Shown piece by piece: positions 27,701-36,250 of a stretch of DNA of 64,000 bases. The DNA is from Peptococcus niger (GTDB lineage Bacteria; Bacillota; Peptococcia; Peptococcales; Peptococcaceae): the NCBI RefSeq assembly GCF_900101835.1, contig NZ_FNAF01000003.1, forward strand, positions 62,001-126,000, in the 5' to 3' direction. The notes beneath the pieces were generated by a model that ran no database searches, was not told the origin of the DNA, and saw nothing but the letters and a program-made list of their open reading frames with translations. The translations under genes were made by a program, and so were the position numbers. The number at the start of each line of letters is the position of its first letter. Position 1 is the stretch's first letter.

Positions 27701-28967
27701 GGCCATCGAGGCCTTGAATCGGGCTGTGGCCAAGTTGCAAAGGGTTACCAAGAGCGAGCCGGAAGAAAAAGAATTCACAGTTAAGGCCTTTATCCGACAT
27801 GCGTCAAAGGACGCTTACTCCATGGCCAACAAGGCCTTTTATCCTCAGGTAGAGGTCCTGGAAAAAGATGGCGAAGTCAGCTATACCCTTTACTTTAAAT
27901 CATTAAGTGTCATGGGACAGCAAGGACGTATCACTGCCGTTACGGTAGACGGACAAGAGGCGGAACAAGTAACCGGCCGTGACAGCGAGTACAGCATCGG
28001 TTATCGCTTTACCCGTAACCGGCTTAAAGAGGATGAGATTAAGCTAAGCTTTAATGTTGATATGATGGCCGGTATGACACAGGATGCCATTTTAGTCTTG
28101 GATTGGTCGGGCAGCACATTGAAACCGAAGAAAGGCGCTGGTGATGCGGGCCTGCAGGCTGAAGAAGGCAAGAATTTTGCTGACAAAGAATTGAAAGCTT
28201 TGCTGGATAAGGCAGAAAAGCTGATGAAAGAGGACAAGTATTCGGCTAAAGACTTGGCAGCTTTAAAGAGGGCCCTTAAAGACGGCAAGGAAGCCAAAGA
28301 TGAAGCAACGGCTAAACGGGCTAAAAAGGCCCTTATTGAGGCCATGGATGCCTTGAAAAAAGATCAAGTTCAACAAGAAGAAGCGCCGGAACAAGCTGGC
28401 AATAAGGCCTTTAGCCTGACTCAACCGACAGCCGGCTATATCAGCGGTTATCCCAATGGGACCTTCCAGCCAGCATCTTCCGTTAGTCGGGCAGAAGCAG
28501 CTGCTATGTTGGCAAAATTTGTAGTTGTGAATAAGCCGGTCAAGGCATCGGTTAAAGACCTTCCAGCCGACAGATGGTATAGCGAAAGCATGAAGACCCT
28601 GATATCTGCCGGTCTCTTAAGCGGTTATGAAGATGGGACCGTCCGTCCGGACCGGACCATGACCCGGGCTGAAATGATTGCCATGATTGTCAGAATGAAA
28701 TCTCTGGCCTCTCAGCCGGCTACTTATACGGATTTGTCCGTCGGACACTGGGCTTATCAGATGATTGGTAGTGCTCAGGCTGCCGGCATTGTTTCCGGTT
28801 ACCCGGATGGCTCCTTTAAACCGGACCAAGAGGTCAGTCGGGCAGAAATGGTGGCTATGATTAACCGCGCTTTTGCCTATGAAGGCAGCGGCGGCGACCG
28901 GACCTTTACCGACCTGGCACCGGATCACTGGGCTTACCAAGATATTCAAAAAGCCGCTCGTGCTTAA
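21723..28967 (+). CDS. Giant Shr-like haemoglobin/heme receptor: HID-like, LRR, three NEAT, SLH x3
   Basis: A 2414-residue surface protein. A signal peptide (1-26) is followed by repeated HID/DUF1533-like units (about 28-830; for example WLADIVDIEINGFHY, VNGKTYDNS, VNGETFTNQ) with a ZU5-like stretch near 540-640. A canonical EF-hand loop lies at 949-960 (DTNGDGKISKEE), leucine-rich repeats at about 983-1172, and NEAT domains at about 1429-1556, 1653-1785 and 2017-2131, each opening with a K/H-A-x-x-(E/D)-x-x-S-M loop. FIVAR-type helical units lie at 1578-1646 and 1790-2005, a further helical stretch near 2145-2215, and three SLH domains at about 2235-2414 (SRAE/TRAE motifs). Streptococcal Shr has HID-NEAT-LRR-NEAT order and takes heme from haemoglobin. 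Here an SLH anchor replaces the C-terminal membrane helix. Confidence 0.8.
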   Translation: MKRLIATLLMICMLLTMLPVMPAQAAGKRPEAPAGVTFKIVNNTLEIGFEDDPLTKEEKDWLADIVDIEINGFHYREVGHSDTIPNQAFERVEEEDETVSSIQISNHNLSLPSNDIKILAPNYQAYTTTYSRPEIEKMTDGLSIIGVALGHAGDEHLQSDGMSINLRYDYNSSENGALNTLMTCGLKSVTIDGKTFSVRDAQDGRQSFFLRETVLSAWDKTPDGKLIVDHFKKHDKHQVIMTFNDDSSVKYEDKGYQDPNKESEKEEDPPSGAVDKNTGGMAAGWEFVKFEQAANDWNGARMASDIPQDQWYKKYVENIRYVLIDDSQLADKQEKPGDITLQGEVLAFAVYGRVFNNDPHKMVIGFKDGSTLTHIDAGYEGPQKPFDIDKYLKENPTRKEEAAKPATGEVSKKYVIESADFVKGYGDPELVVKFKNVEHRLLIEDMQSFTVNGKTYDNSNLWTLSWKGMICNDQSVIHLLYGKDQLDLTFLWKDGSHTTIIKKITPVTDPKGPQKPEKPAEPELSNEEQVLSDDDETVQVTAPAGALPKDVSLSLTERSSQEVADLSPAYGKIIADKKNVSAFDISLYSNNQKVQPKKPVKVSLPLGSHDKDSLAVYHLKADGQSGPVKAQVENGRVIFTADSFSIYLLTSGKKEKEKPAVDQKKMADQLAITGLQEKMNWMGELDSVVLQCKDIEKKSTEERTKLAASLKAATWTVNGETFTNQEIGYTQGGLTGYEVYGFNADLITAYKKQKPAAVKITFTDGSSWDNGVQFNNESSKKDYALTAKLPDGDYTLTFAASKPDGSPSMMAGFLDKKAKLTVAGNQKTVTFLITSNANLLLDFACSEKGKEQFVSAKDEVYGKASDNCKTYTVPVEALDKKYQLAILNAMMNGQNSDKGNYTKYTKVDLSFTPPVIKGWTGFNKAENPAFDQGKNDDNLRLKLIAAGVDTNGDGKISKEELQNARGKLDLSNEKIGPSPDVSILKDLGPNVSELYLDANGIESLPDGFFDHMTGLGQVSLSGNKLTALPKNTFAKNKNLHTVWMEGNELTELAADLFANNPELKEVAISRNKIDRLPEGFFNKNSKLKVFYASGNQISRIEEGTFGEMRRLTKLDLSDNRLTELPADFNHFAQLEELSLANNRLTSLPDGISKFGRLYKLNISNNQIKDINEKIWQKMARNSSNYRTKYPNLDVSGNLLTDIPFDKMLAQKPAFNKFDVSRNYLPASLSQDQVDKLSKLGIHIGSGMENLYQPQLSAMKASLQADKGEITLNQDLDMLQMAFWEIKDFHTWDSFLSPEAYLTFLKDKIYKSHNITTINDHLGIAQILDKMNFDWQIRTVIEKKEGDSYREISNEFLENEGHNGTLSDVDPLDDYRLTFKDPDMKAGDCYRLTRTLQMKSNQSDYKPVFRYSLEAKAKSAVAEKKDTAWEVPAELWKADKDEPSMAASILGHKALVSKTDEGYKVQLTFTPLTIGSITGYLQALEVYESKDDQTLGKARALPLKDVKSNERGMIAASFMTADKPQDIYYLTVTYTIGSVPANRSALAVPGKASTSTDPVRLRLNWKEAKAVTVAETDPEKEDAKTALDKAIKAAQAKLADGKTYTDASKAAVEKALTDAQAALDKDTATMQAATAALNKAVTSLEEKAVDQVETVPIKVFKANEDKESMSSKAVIPEAKVQKVAEGWQVDVSFQPMKVMGLTGHLEKAYVYDKLEDMKAKKAKDLRKGVEVIDRYTEKDKDYPKTIRFISKDKPKVIGLCVVVDMMRAMGGDGEADLRLIFDWPEEKPAVDQDKEAAKAALDKAIKAAQDKLTDGKTYTDASKSVLDKALTEAKAALDKDTADMQTATAALNKAVADLKEKPVVDKDKEAAKAALTKAIDQAKAKLADGKTYTDASKSVLDKALTEAKAALDKDTAAMQAATAALNKAVADLKEKPVVDKDKEAAKAALTKAIDQAKAKLADGKTYTDDSRAAVQAALAKAQTALNRDTVEMKEAIEALNRAVAKLQRVTKSEPEEKEFTVKAFIRHASKDAYSMANKAFYPQVEVLEKDGEVSYTLYFKSLSVMGQQGRITAVTVDGQEAEQVTGRDSEYSIGYRFTRNRLKEDEIKLSFNVDMMAGMTQDAILVLDWSGSTLKPKKGAGDAGLQAEEGKNFADKELKALLDKAEKLMKEDKYSAKDLAALKRALKDGKEAKDEATAKRAKKALIEAMDALKKDQVQQEEAPEQAGNKAFSLTQPTAGYISGYPNGTFQPASSVSRAEAAAMLAKFVVVNKPVKASVKDLPADRWYSESMKTLISAGLLSGYEDGTVRPDRTMTRAEMIAMIVRMKSLASQPATYTDLSVGHWAYQMIGSAQAAGIVSGYPDGSFKPDQEVSRAEMVAMINRAFAYEGSGGDRTFTDLAPDHWAYQDIQKAARA
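27079..27744 (+). repeat. Three tandem 222-bp (74-codon) FIVAR repeats
   Basis: Three in-frame copies of a 222-base unit code for helical FIVAR-type modules (AAKAALxKAIxxAxxKL...DGKTYTD). Long stretches of copies 1 and 2 are almost identical at DNA level (around 27162-27244 and 27382-27464), which implies recent duplication or gene conversion. A more diverged copy lies at 26455-26660. Confidence 0.8.
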
Positions 28968-28992
28968 AAACCTTGATTAAGAAGGAGAGCAT

Positions 28993-31900
28993 ATGAAAAG
29001 AAAACTGACAAGTCTTGTACTTGTGGCTGCGCTTGTGGCATCGGCTGTGCCGGTGCCACCGGCGGCAGCGGCCGGTGCAGACAGTCCGGCCCTGGCTTCA
29101 TTAAATGAGCAGCTGGATGGTCACTTTAAGAAAAATGATCAAATTACCCTTTTGGTAGCTTTGGAAGATAAGACTATCCACCAGGGACAAAGCAGTGTGC
29201 CGATAGAAAAACGTAGGGACGCAGCAGAAATGCAGGAGCAGATGGACTATGCTCAGGCGGCCCGGGAAGATTTTTACAAGGAGATGGACCAAGCCGGCAT
29301 TCGCTATAAGGTGGAAGGCACCTATGATATTGCCTTTACCGGGGCGGCTTTGGATGTAAAGGTGGCTGATGCTAAGAAAATAGCAGATCTCAAGGGGGTT
29401 AAGCACGTTGAAGCAGCCCTCTTGCGCCAAACGTCTACCCTAAGCCGACCCAATATGGCTTGGCGGCAAGACCTGTCCAGCAATAAAATGGTGGAAGCCG
29501 ACCTGGCCCAAGCAAACAGCTACAATGGGGAAGGGGCCTTGATTGCCGTGATTGACTCGGGCTGTGACCCCTACCATGAGGCCATGAAGCTGACATCTCC
29601 CTCAAGCGCTCACTTTAAAAATGCCCAAGACATACAAAAATGCATTACAGAAAAGAAATTAGCACCGGGGGCTTATTTCTCCGCTAAAATTCCTTTCGGT
29701 TACAATTATGCCAACCGTAGCACCTCGATTAAGGAAGCTGATCCGCTTGGCATGAGCCACGGGATGCACGTGGCCGGGATTATTGCCGGTAACAGCGACA
29801 AGCTGAAAGGCGTTGCCCCGGAGGCCCAATTGGCCGTTATGCGGGTTTTCGGCGGAGGGCTTTTTGGCCAAGGGACCAATGCGGAACTTTATACCAAGGC
29901 TTTGGAAGATGCCGTTAAAATGGGTGTCGATGCGGTTAATATCAGTATCGGTTCGCCGGCCGGCTCGGAAAGTAATGTGGCCCCGGTGACCACGGAAGCC
30001 TTAAGACATGCCCAAGAAATGGGGATAGTGGTTTCCATTGCTGCCGGTAACAACGGCTTTTACGGCAAGGATGCCGGTCAAGACAACCGGCCCAGCGCGG
30101 ATAATCCGGACTACGGCCTTTTGGCCGACCCGGCGGTCGCTCCCTATTCCATGGCAGTAGCAGCGGTGCAAAATATGCAGCTGGCCACCAAGGGCCTTCG
30201 AATTATCAATGATAACCGGACCCTCCACCACCAGCCCAATAAGATTGGCACTTTAGCGACCGGCCAGATTACCCTGGTAGATGCGGGCTACGGCCATGCG
30301 GATGAATTTCAAAAAGTCACTGAAAAGGGGTATTATGCCCTGATTCAGCGGGGGTCGGCTGATCCGGATGAGCAATTTGACTTCCGTAGTAAGATTGAAA
30401 ACGCTGAAAAGGCCGGCTATGAGGGGGTTATTATGTTTGATAATGAACCTGATGCCCCCCTCTTTATCTTAGAAGCTCCGGGTACTAAGATCCCGGCAAC
30501 ACTTATCAACAATGCTGACGGACTTTATCTGAAAGACAAAATCAAGGAAAGTGGAGGTAAGGTCACTGTTTCCTTTGACCAAGACTTTGTCTTTGCCGAT
30601 CAGCCTGGCGGGGGAGAGCTCTCTGATTTTTCCAGCTGGGGCATGACCCCGGCAGGCAACTTAAAACCGGATATTTCCGCCCCTGGCGGCGGCATTTTCT
30701 CTGCCTATAATGACAGCCAGTACGGAAATATGGATGGGACTTCCATGGCTGCCCCTCATGTGGCCGGCGGATTAGCCCTGGTTAAACAGCGGGTAGAAAA
30801 AGACTTTCCCCAAGTCCGGGGAGAAGAAAAATACCGGCTGGTAAAAAATCTTCTCATGAGTACCGCCACCCCCCATAAGTCGACAGAGACCAACGCCTAC
30901 ACCTCTCCCCGTCAGCAGGGGGCTGGATTGATGCAGATCAACCGAGCCCTCCATGCCAAGGCCGTTATTGAAGGGACTGGGGAAATTAATTCCATTAACA
31001 TCGGGACCGATTTACAGACCAATGACGTCACTGTTCCCTTTGCCATCCATAACTATGGGGACAGCCCCTTGACCTTTACGGTGTACGGGCATTTAAATAC
31101 CGACAGTGTCAAGAACGGTAAAATGGTCTTGACTCCCCGCTTTTTGGCAGAAAGTGATTCACAAGAGGTCACCGTGCCTGCAGGCCAAACGGTGTCGGTC
31201 AGTATTCGCATGAGCGTGCCGGAAGATATAGACCTGGCCGCAGAAATGGCCAAGGGTTATTTCTTAGAAGGCTTTGTCTTTGCTGAAAGCAAGGATCCAT
31301 CCACCCCTAAACTGGGCGCGCCCTTTGTCGGTTTCCATGGCAGCTATAAGAACTTGAAAATCCTGGAACCCTCTATTTACGACATGATCAAAGCCGGCAA
31401 ACGCCCCTATTACTATCATATGGGTAAGGGAGACGGTGGCGCCTTCTATACTCATTTGGGGGCCAAGCTGGGTGAAAAAGAAGTGGTTTTAGGTCAGCTG
31501 CCTAACTCCAGCTATGATGCGCCCGGCTTTGAGGCAGACAAGATTGCCTTTTCGCCCAATGGGGACGGGGCTGCCGATACCGCCCTTTTCTATGGGACCT
31601 TCCTCCGTAATTACAAGGGGTTGGAACTCACCGTTCGTGAAAATAACGGGCAAGGGGATATTATTTACCAGGTGAAGAATCCCGATGACCAGGGCATTAA
31701 GAACTTCTACCTCCACCCGAATTTCGGCATTGTGCCAGCACAGAATATGACCACCACCAAGGGCCACTGGTCCTGGGATGGGACCGATGGAGCCGGCCGG
31801 TCCTTGCCGGATGGCCACTATGACCTGGCTGTCCAGACTTGGGGTGAGGGGATGGACCTAAAGGCTCCCGGCCAAAGCCTTCATTTTCCGGTCGTCTTAG

Positions 31901-34900
31901 ACCGGACCTATCCCCGGATTACCAAGGCCGCTTTTGACAGCGACCGGTCTCACTATAGGATTAGTGCTTTGCTTGAAGAAGGCTCCGGTCTGAGAGACCT
32001 TTATATCCAAGACGGGGAAAAGAAAATCTATCCTCAAGTTGAGGGCCAAGGCTACAGCTTTGACCTGGCCGGATTGGATATAAATCGGGCAAAAGTGGTT
32101 GCCAGTGACTATGCTTACAATACTGTTACCCTGCCTTTGGCCAAGGCCGAAAGGAAGGGCAATGAAAGAAGTGTAATTGTTAACGGCTTGGCCGGTGATA
32201 AGGCCATGCCTCAGGGCAGCTTTAACTGGCAGATTCAAAGTCCTGACGGACAAGCGGAAGATGCGCAAAACTTAAGCGTTGGCAAGCACGTCTTAGTGAT
32301 TACCGATATAGATGCCCAGTATCGCTTGATTGGCGAGAAAACCATTCCTTTTGAAATCACTGAAGGCGACCTGCAAAAAACACTGACGGTTTCTTTTGAA
32401 ACACTTTTTACCAATGAAGTGCTTATTACGGTAACGAATACCGATAAGGCTGGGGTCAGCCTTATTATTGAAGACCTGGATAATAAGCGAACCTTTATAC
32501 CCAAGACCGATAACGGTCAAGACTATAAGATCGGCCTGCCGGAAGGTCACTACCGGATCGGCCTTTCCGGTTTGGATGAAAACTATTACGCCCGGGTTAA
32601 GGGCGGTGAAGACTTTGAAGTTCGCGGCCGGAACGGGGTATTCAAGTCCTTGATCATTGAAAAGAAACAAGAAAAAACCATTCCGGTAAAAATTAAGCGG
32701 AATGGCTATGAAGGGTCCTTTACCCTGAAATTGGTAGGTCAAGACCTGATGAAAACTGAGCAGCGGGTTGAATTTGCGGCCGGTGAAACAGAAAAAGAAG
32801 CGCGCTTGAGCTTTATTCCCTCAGACCTGTCTCTGCAGCTGATGGAAGACGGCCACTATGTGATTCGCAGTCCCAAAAATTGGTCTCCCAGCTCATCCGA
32901 TAAGGGTCTGGAAGTGACCCTTAAGGCTATTAAGGATATAGCGCCTGGCTATGTTGACCGGACGGCCCTCCGGCAAGTCGTTGAAAAAGCCAGAGAAGTG
33001 GTCAATAACCGGGCAGAGTATGAACCGGATAAGACGTCCTGGGGTTATATTGACCTGTACCTGCCCATGGCAGAGCAAACCCTCATTGATGAAACAGCCA
33101 ACCAAGAAACCATTGATAAGGTTTGCCGAAACCTGGAAGAAGGCTTAGCTAACTTGCGTAAATTAGGCGAATCTCAATTTAAACTGGGTCGCTTGGAGGC
33201 GCTGGTAGATCAAGCCGACCGGCTGACAGCTGATGACTACACCGCAGACAGCTGGCAGCAGCTCCAAGAGGCCTTGCAAGAAGGCAAGGATATGTTGGCG
33301 AAACCGGATGCAGAGCGGAGCCAGGGAGATGTTGATATTCGGGCAGATGGGCTTGAAAAGGCCTTAGGGGAACTCGTTCGCAAAGACGGACAAAAACTGG
33401 TGGATAAGTCGGCCCTGGAAAAGGCAGTGGCTGATTGCCAGGAACTGGACGAATTTGCTTATACCCCGGACAGTTGGCGGCCACTTCAAAAGGCTTTAGA
33501 AGAGGGCCAGGCCCTCCTGGATAAGGGCTTCCCGGACCAAAAAGACCTTGACGCAGCCGTCGAGGCTATTGAAAAAGCCAAAAGTCAATTAAAATTAGCC
33601 AGACAAGAACCAGAAAAATCCCCGGTTGACAAGGACAAATTAGCAGCAGCCATTACAGCTGCTCAGGCGGAAAAAGAAAGCGACTATCCGGAATCGGCCT
33701 GGCAGGACTTTGCGGCAGCTTTAAAAGCGGCTGAAGAGGTTTTGACGGACCAGAAAGCCGATCAAGAAAAAGTTAACCAGGCTTGCCAAAATCTCCAGCA
33801 GGCCCAAAAAGACCTGGCCGAGAAAAAAGCGGCTGCCCTACGGGAAGCAGCCATTGGCGAATTAAGTAAGGTCCTGGCTCAAGCAGAGGGCTTGAGAGCA
33901 AGCGATTATACAGCTGAGTCTTGGGCGCCCTTTGTAGAGGCCCGTAGTGCTGCCAAAGCTCTCTTGGAAGACCATGACGCGGCCGATGAAGCCTTAAAAG
34001 ATATGGCCCAACGGTTAACCGCGGCTATAGAAGCCCTGAGTCCGGTAGAAGAAAAACCGGCCCCCCTGACCAAGGCACAAGAATGGGACGCTATGGTTAA
34101 AGCTCTGCCGGAAGCCGAGCAAATCACGCTGGATGACGGCGCACGCTTAAAGGCTATTCAACGAGCTTATGAAGCACTGGGCTCGGATGACCAGGCACAA
34201 GTGACGGAAAAAGAAAACTTTACGGCGCGGCAGGTGGCTTATCAGGCCCTGCTTGATCATCAGGCAGCCGACCGCGTCCTGGCGGCTATCGATCAGCTGC
34301 CGGCGGCTGATAAGGTCAGCTTAGCAGATGGCAAGACCATTGCCGGCGTCCGGGCTGCCTACGATGGTTTAAGTCAGGTGCAACAAGCCCTTATCCCTGC
34401 GGATAAGCTGGTTATACTGCAAGCAGCTGAGCAGGTCCTAAAAGACTTACAGGCCACCGCAGCCGTGGATAAGACGGCCCTTAAAAAGGCGCTGGATGCC
34501 TACCGGGCTAGTCAAGCAGAAGACTATACAAAGGATAGTTTTGCCCGTTATAAGAAGGCCTATCAAAAGGCCAAGGCTGTCTATGAAAGCACAGATGCCG
34601 GTCAAGCTGATGTGGATAAGGCCTTAAATGACTTGCAAGGGGCTCGAAGAAACTTGGAAGAAAAGCAAAGCTCTTCTTCCGGCGGTAGCCATTACTATGC
34701 GCCGCCTAAGCCGGCGACCAAGCCCTTGCAGATGCCCCAAAAAGATCAACCGACCCAAGAAGTCAAGCCGGTCCCCCAACCTGCACCAGAAAAACCGGCT
34801 GGGAAGTCTGCATTAAGAATGGCCGGTTATCCGGACGGCACTTTCCGACCGGATCAGGCAATGACTCGGGCAGAAATGGCCGGACTTTTATCCCGGCTCT

Positions 34901-35349
34901 TACCGGCTGGCAGCCAGGCAGTCTTTAGCGATATTCCGGCCGATGCTTGGTATAAAGATGCTGCAGGGAGTCTGGTTCAGGCAGGCCTTGTAGCCGGCTA
35001 TCCGGACGGGAGCTTCCGGGGCAACCAGGCCATTACTCGGGCAGAATTTGTTACCATCGTAGTCAAATGGCAGAAGCTTAGCCCTGCTTCCGGCAGTCAA
35101 TTTCAAGACGTGGCCGGAGATCACTGGGCCCATTCGTCTATCGGTGCAGCTGCTGCCGCCGGTTGGGTCAAGGGCTTGCCGGGAAACCGGTTTGCACCGG
35201 ATGCCCCCTTGACCCGGGCTCAAGCAGTGGTTATCTTAAACAGGGTTCTGCAGGTATCCACTGAAAAAGGCCAGCTGGCACAACCCCTATTTACCGACTT
35301 AGGTCCGAGTCACTGGGCCTATGCCGATATCATGTCCGCCCACGCTTAA
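28993..35349 (+). CDS. Giant SLH-anchored subtilisin-like (S8) surface protease
   Basis: A 2118-residue exported protease. A signal peptide (1-26) and an I9-type propeptide (about 30-145) precede the catalytic domain with an intact triad: Asp188 (VIDSGCDP), His256 (SHGMHVAG), Ser584 (DGTSMAAPHVAG), and the oxyanion Asn353 (AAGNN). A PA-type insert lies at about 430-525, as in lactocepin/C5a peptidase. Fn3-like and FlgD-like beta domains (about 660-955) follow, then FIVAR-type helical repeats (about 1320-1890), a Ser/Pro spacer and three SLH domains (about 1941-2118). It likely cuts host proteins at the S-layer. It lies 25 bases after the Shr-like gene, which makes haemoglobin a plausible substrate (inference). 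Confidence 0.85.
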   Translation: MKRKLTSLVLVAALVASAVPVPPAAAAGADSPALASLNEQLDGHFKKNDQITLLVALEDKTIHQGQSSVPIEKRRDAAEMQEQMDYAQAAREDFYKEMDQAGIRYKVEGTYDIAFTGAALDVKVADAKKIADLKGVKHVEAALLRQTSTLSRPNMAWRQDLSSNKMVEADLAQANSYNGEGALIAVIDSGCDPYHEAMKLTSPSSAHFKNAQDIQKCITEKKLAPGAYFSAKIPFGYNYANRSTSIKEADPLGMSHGMHVAGIIAGNSDKLKGVAPEAQLAVMRVFGGGLFGQGTNAELYTKALEDAVKMGVDAVNISIGSPAGSESNVAPVTTEALRHAQEMGIVVSIAAGNNGFYGKDAGQDNRPSADNPDYGLLADPAVAPYSMAVAAVQNMQLATKGLRIINDNRTLHHQPNKIGTLATGQITLVDAGYGHADEFQKVTEKGYYALIQRGSADPDEQFDFRSKIENAEKAGYEGVIMFDNEPDAPLFILEAPGTKIPATLINNADGLYLKDKIKESGGKVTVSFDQDFVFADQPGGGELSDFSSWGMTPAGNLKPDISAPGGGIFSAYNDSQYGNMDGTSMAAPHVAGGLALVKQRVEKDFPQVRGEEKYRLVKNLLMSTATPHKSTETNAYTSPRQQGAGLMQINRALHAKAVIEGTGEINSINIGTDLQTNDVTVPFAIHNYGDSPLTFTVYGHLNTDSVKNGKMVLTPRFLAESDSQEVTVPAGQTVSVSIRMSVPEDIDLAAEMAKGYFLEGFVFAESKDPSTPKLGAPFVGFHGSYKNLKILEPSIYDMIKAGKRPYYYHMGKGDGGAFYTHLGAKLGEKEVVLGQLPNSSYDAPGFEADKIAFSPNGDGAADTALFYGTFLRNYKGLELTVRENNGQGDIIYQVKNPDDQGIKNFYLHPNFGIVPAQNMTTTKGHWSWDGTDGAGRSLPDGHYDLAVQTWGEGMDLKAPGQSLHFPVVLDRTYPRITKAAFDSDRSHYRISALLEEGSGLRDLYIQDGEKKIYPQVEGQGYSFDLAGLDINRAKVVASDYAYNTVTLPLAKAERKGNERSVIVNGLAGDKAMPQGSFNWQIQSPDGQAEDAQNLSVGKHVLVITDIDAQYRLIGEKTIPFEITEGDLQKTLTVSFETLFTNEVLITVTNTDKAGVSLIIEDLDNKRTFIPKTDNGQDYKIGLPEGHYRIGLSGLDENYYARVKGGEDFEVRGRNGVFKSLIIEKKQEKTIPVKIKRNGYEGSFTLKLVGQDLMKTEQRVEFAAGETEKEARLSFIPSDLSLQLMEDGHYVIRSPKNWSPSSSDKGLEVTLKAIKDIAPGYVDRTALRQVVEKAREVVNNRAEYEPDKTSWGYIDLYLPMAEQTLIDETANQETIDKVCRNLEEGLANLRKLGESQFKLGRLEALVDQADRLTADDYTADSWQQLQEALQEGKDMLAKPDAERSQGDVDIRADGLEKALGELVRKDGQKLVDKSALEKAVADCQELDEFAYTPDSWRPLQKALEEGQALLDKGFPDQKDLDAAVEAIEKAKSQLKLARQEPEKSPVDKDKLAAAITAAQAEKESDYPESAWQDFAAALKAAEEVLTDQKADQEKVNQACQNLQQAQKDLAEKKAAALREAAIGELSKVLAQAEGLRASDYTAESWAPFVEARSAAKALLEDHDAADEALKDMAQRLTAAIEALSPVEEKPAPLTKAQEWDAMVKALPEAEQITLDDGARLKAIQRAYEALGSDDQAQVTEKENFTARQVAYQALLDHQAADRVLAAIDQLPAADKVSLADGKTIAGVRAAYDGLSQVQQALIPADKLVILQAAEQVLKDLQATAAVDKTALKKALDAYRASQAEDYTKDSFARYKKAYQKAKAVYESTDAGQADVDKALNDLQGARRNLEEKQSSSSGGSHYYAPPKPATKPLQMPQKDQPTQEVKPVPQPAPEKPAGKSALRMAGYPDGTFRPDQAMTRAEMAGLLSRLLPAGSQAVFSDIPADAWYKDAAGSLVQAGLVAGYPDGSFRGNQAITRAEFVTIVVKWQKLSPASGSQFQDVAGDHWAHSSIGAAAAAGWVKGLPGNRFAPDAPLTRAQAVVILNRVLQVSTEKGQLAQPLFTDLGPSHWAYADIMSAHA

Positions 35350-35368
35350 GAAATAGAAAGGAAAAAAT

Positions 35369-36238
35369 ATGAATTTAATTAAACAAATGACCGCCGTCGG
35401 CTTGGCTTTGGCTTTTTTAGCAACCCCAGTTGCAGCCTTTGCCGATACCAGCTATCAGTTGCCTGTGCAAATGCAAAAGGCGGACGGCAGTGGCCAAGTT
35501 TCGGTAGGCAATGGAGCCTTAAAGCAAATTGCTGAGGTTACAGTGAAGGATAATGGCCACACCGACTATACTGTTTATGTTCGTCCGATCCAAATGCAAG
35601 GCTTAACCGGCCACTTGACCAAGCTCTTTATCTATCAGGGCAAAGATAAGGTGGAAGCCCGGGAAGTTGCTCACTCAGGAGAATACAATAAGGCTCTCTC
35701 CTTTAGCAGAGAAAAGGCTAGAGAAAGCAGCATCAAGGGAGCTGTTTGGGTAGACGCTATGGATGAACTGGCCGGTGGCGGAGCCGGAGCCGGGGAACAG
35801 GATGCCATTCTCCAGTTTGATTGGCAGAAGGCTAAAGAAGTTGCCAAGACCTCGTCGGCCTCTGGAAAAGTGCAACCGGTGGGTACCGACCCCATCCAGG
35901 TCTTTGTCAAAGGGCAAAAGCTCAGCTTTGACAGTCAGCCGGTGATTCAAAACAGTCGGACCTTGGTGCCCCTTCGGGCCATCTTTGAAGCTTTGGGTGC
36001 CACTGTTCAATGGGATAATGCCAGCCGGACAGTGACTGCGCAAAAAGATGGCCATAAGATCGGCCTGACCATCGGTAAGTCCCAAGCTACTGTTGACGGT
36101 CAGATCAAGACTCTGGATGTTCCCGCCAGCATTCAAAACGGAAGGACCCTGGTACCGCTCCGCTTTATTGGGGAAGCCTTTGGCAACCAAGTGAACTATG
36201 AAAAAGTTGCCGGCATTGCCGTTATCGATATTCGATAG
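35369..36238 (+). CDS. Secreted NEAT protein with copper-amine-oxidase N-like domain
   Basis: A 289-residue exported protein. A signal peptide (1-25) is followed by a NEAT domain (about 28-150: YQLPVQMQKADGSGQVSVGNGAL, then RPIQMQGLTGHLTKLFIYQ). The C-terminal part (about 170-289) carries two repeats with RTLVPLRAIFEALGA and RTLVPLRFIGEAFG, the signature of the copper amine oxidase N-terminal-like domain common in Clostridia surface proteins. There is no membrane or SLH anchor, so it could be a free or wall-associated hemophore. Last gene of the operon, with a terminator just after it. Confidence 0.8.
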   Translation: MNLIKQMTAVGLALAFLATPVAAFADTSYQLPVQMQKADGSGQVSVGNGALKQIAEVTVKDNGHTDYTVYVRPIQMQGLTGHLTKLFIYQGKDKVEAREVAHSGEYNKALSFSREKARESSIKGAVWVDAMDELAGGGAGAGEQDAILQFDWQKAKEVAKTSSASGKVQPVGTDPIQVFVKGQKLSFDSQPVIQNSRTLVPLRAIFEALGATVQWDNASRTVTAQKDGHKIGLTIGKSQATVDGQIKTLDVPASIQNGRTLVPLRFIGEAFGNQVNYEKVAGIAVIDIR

Positions 36239-36250
36239 GTCTATAAATAT

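Noticed and set aside
26455-27744. Possible CRISPR array or satellite repeat
   Set aside because: The repeats are 222 bases, in frame and code for FIVAR helices; there are no spacers.
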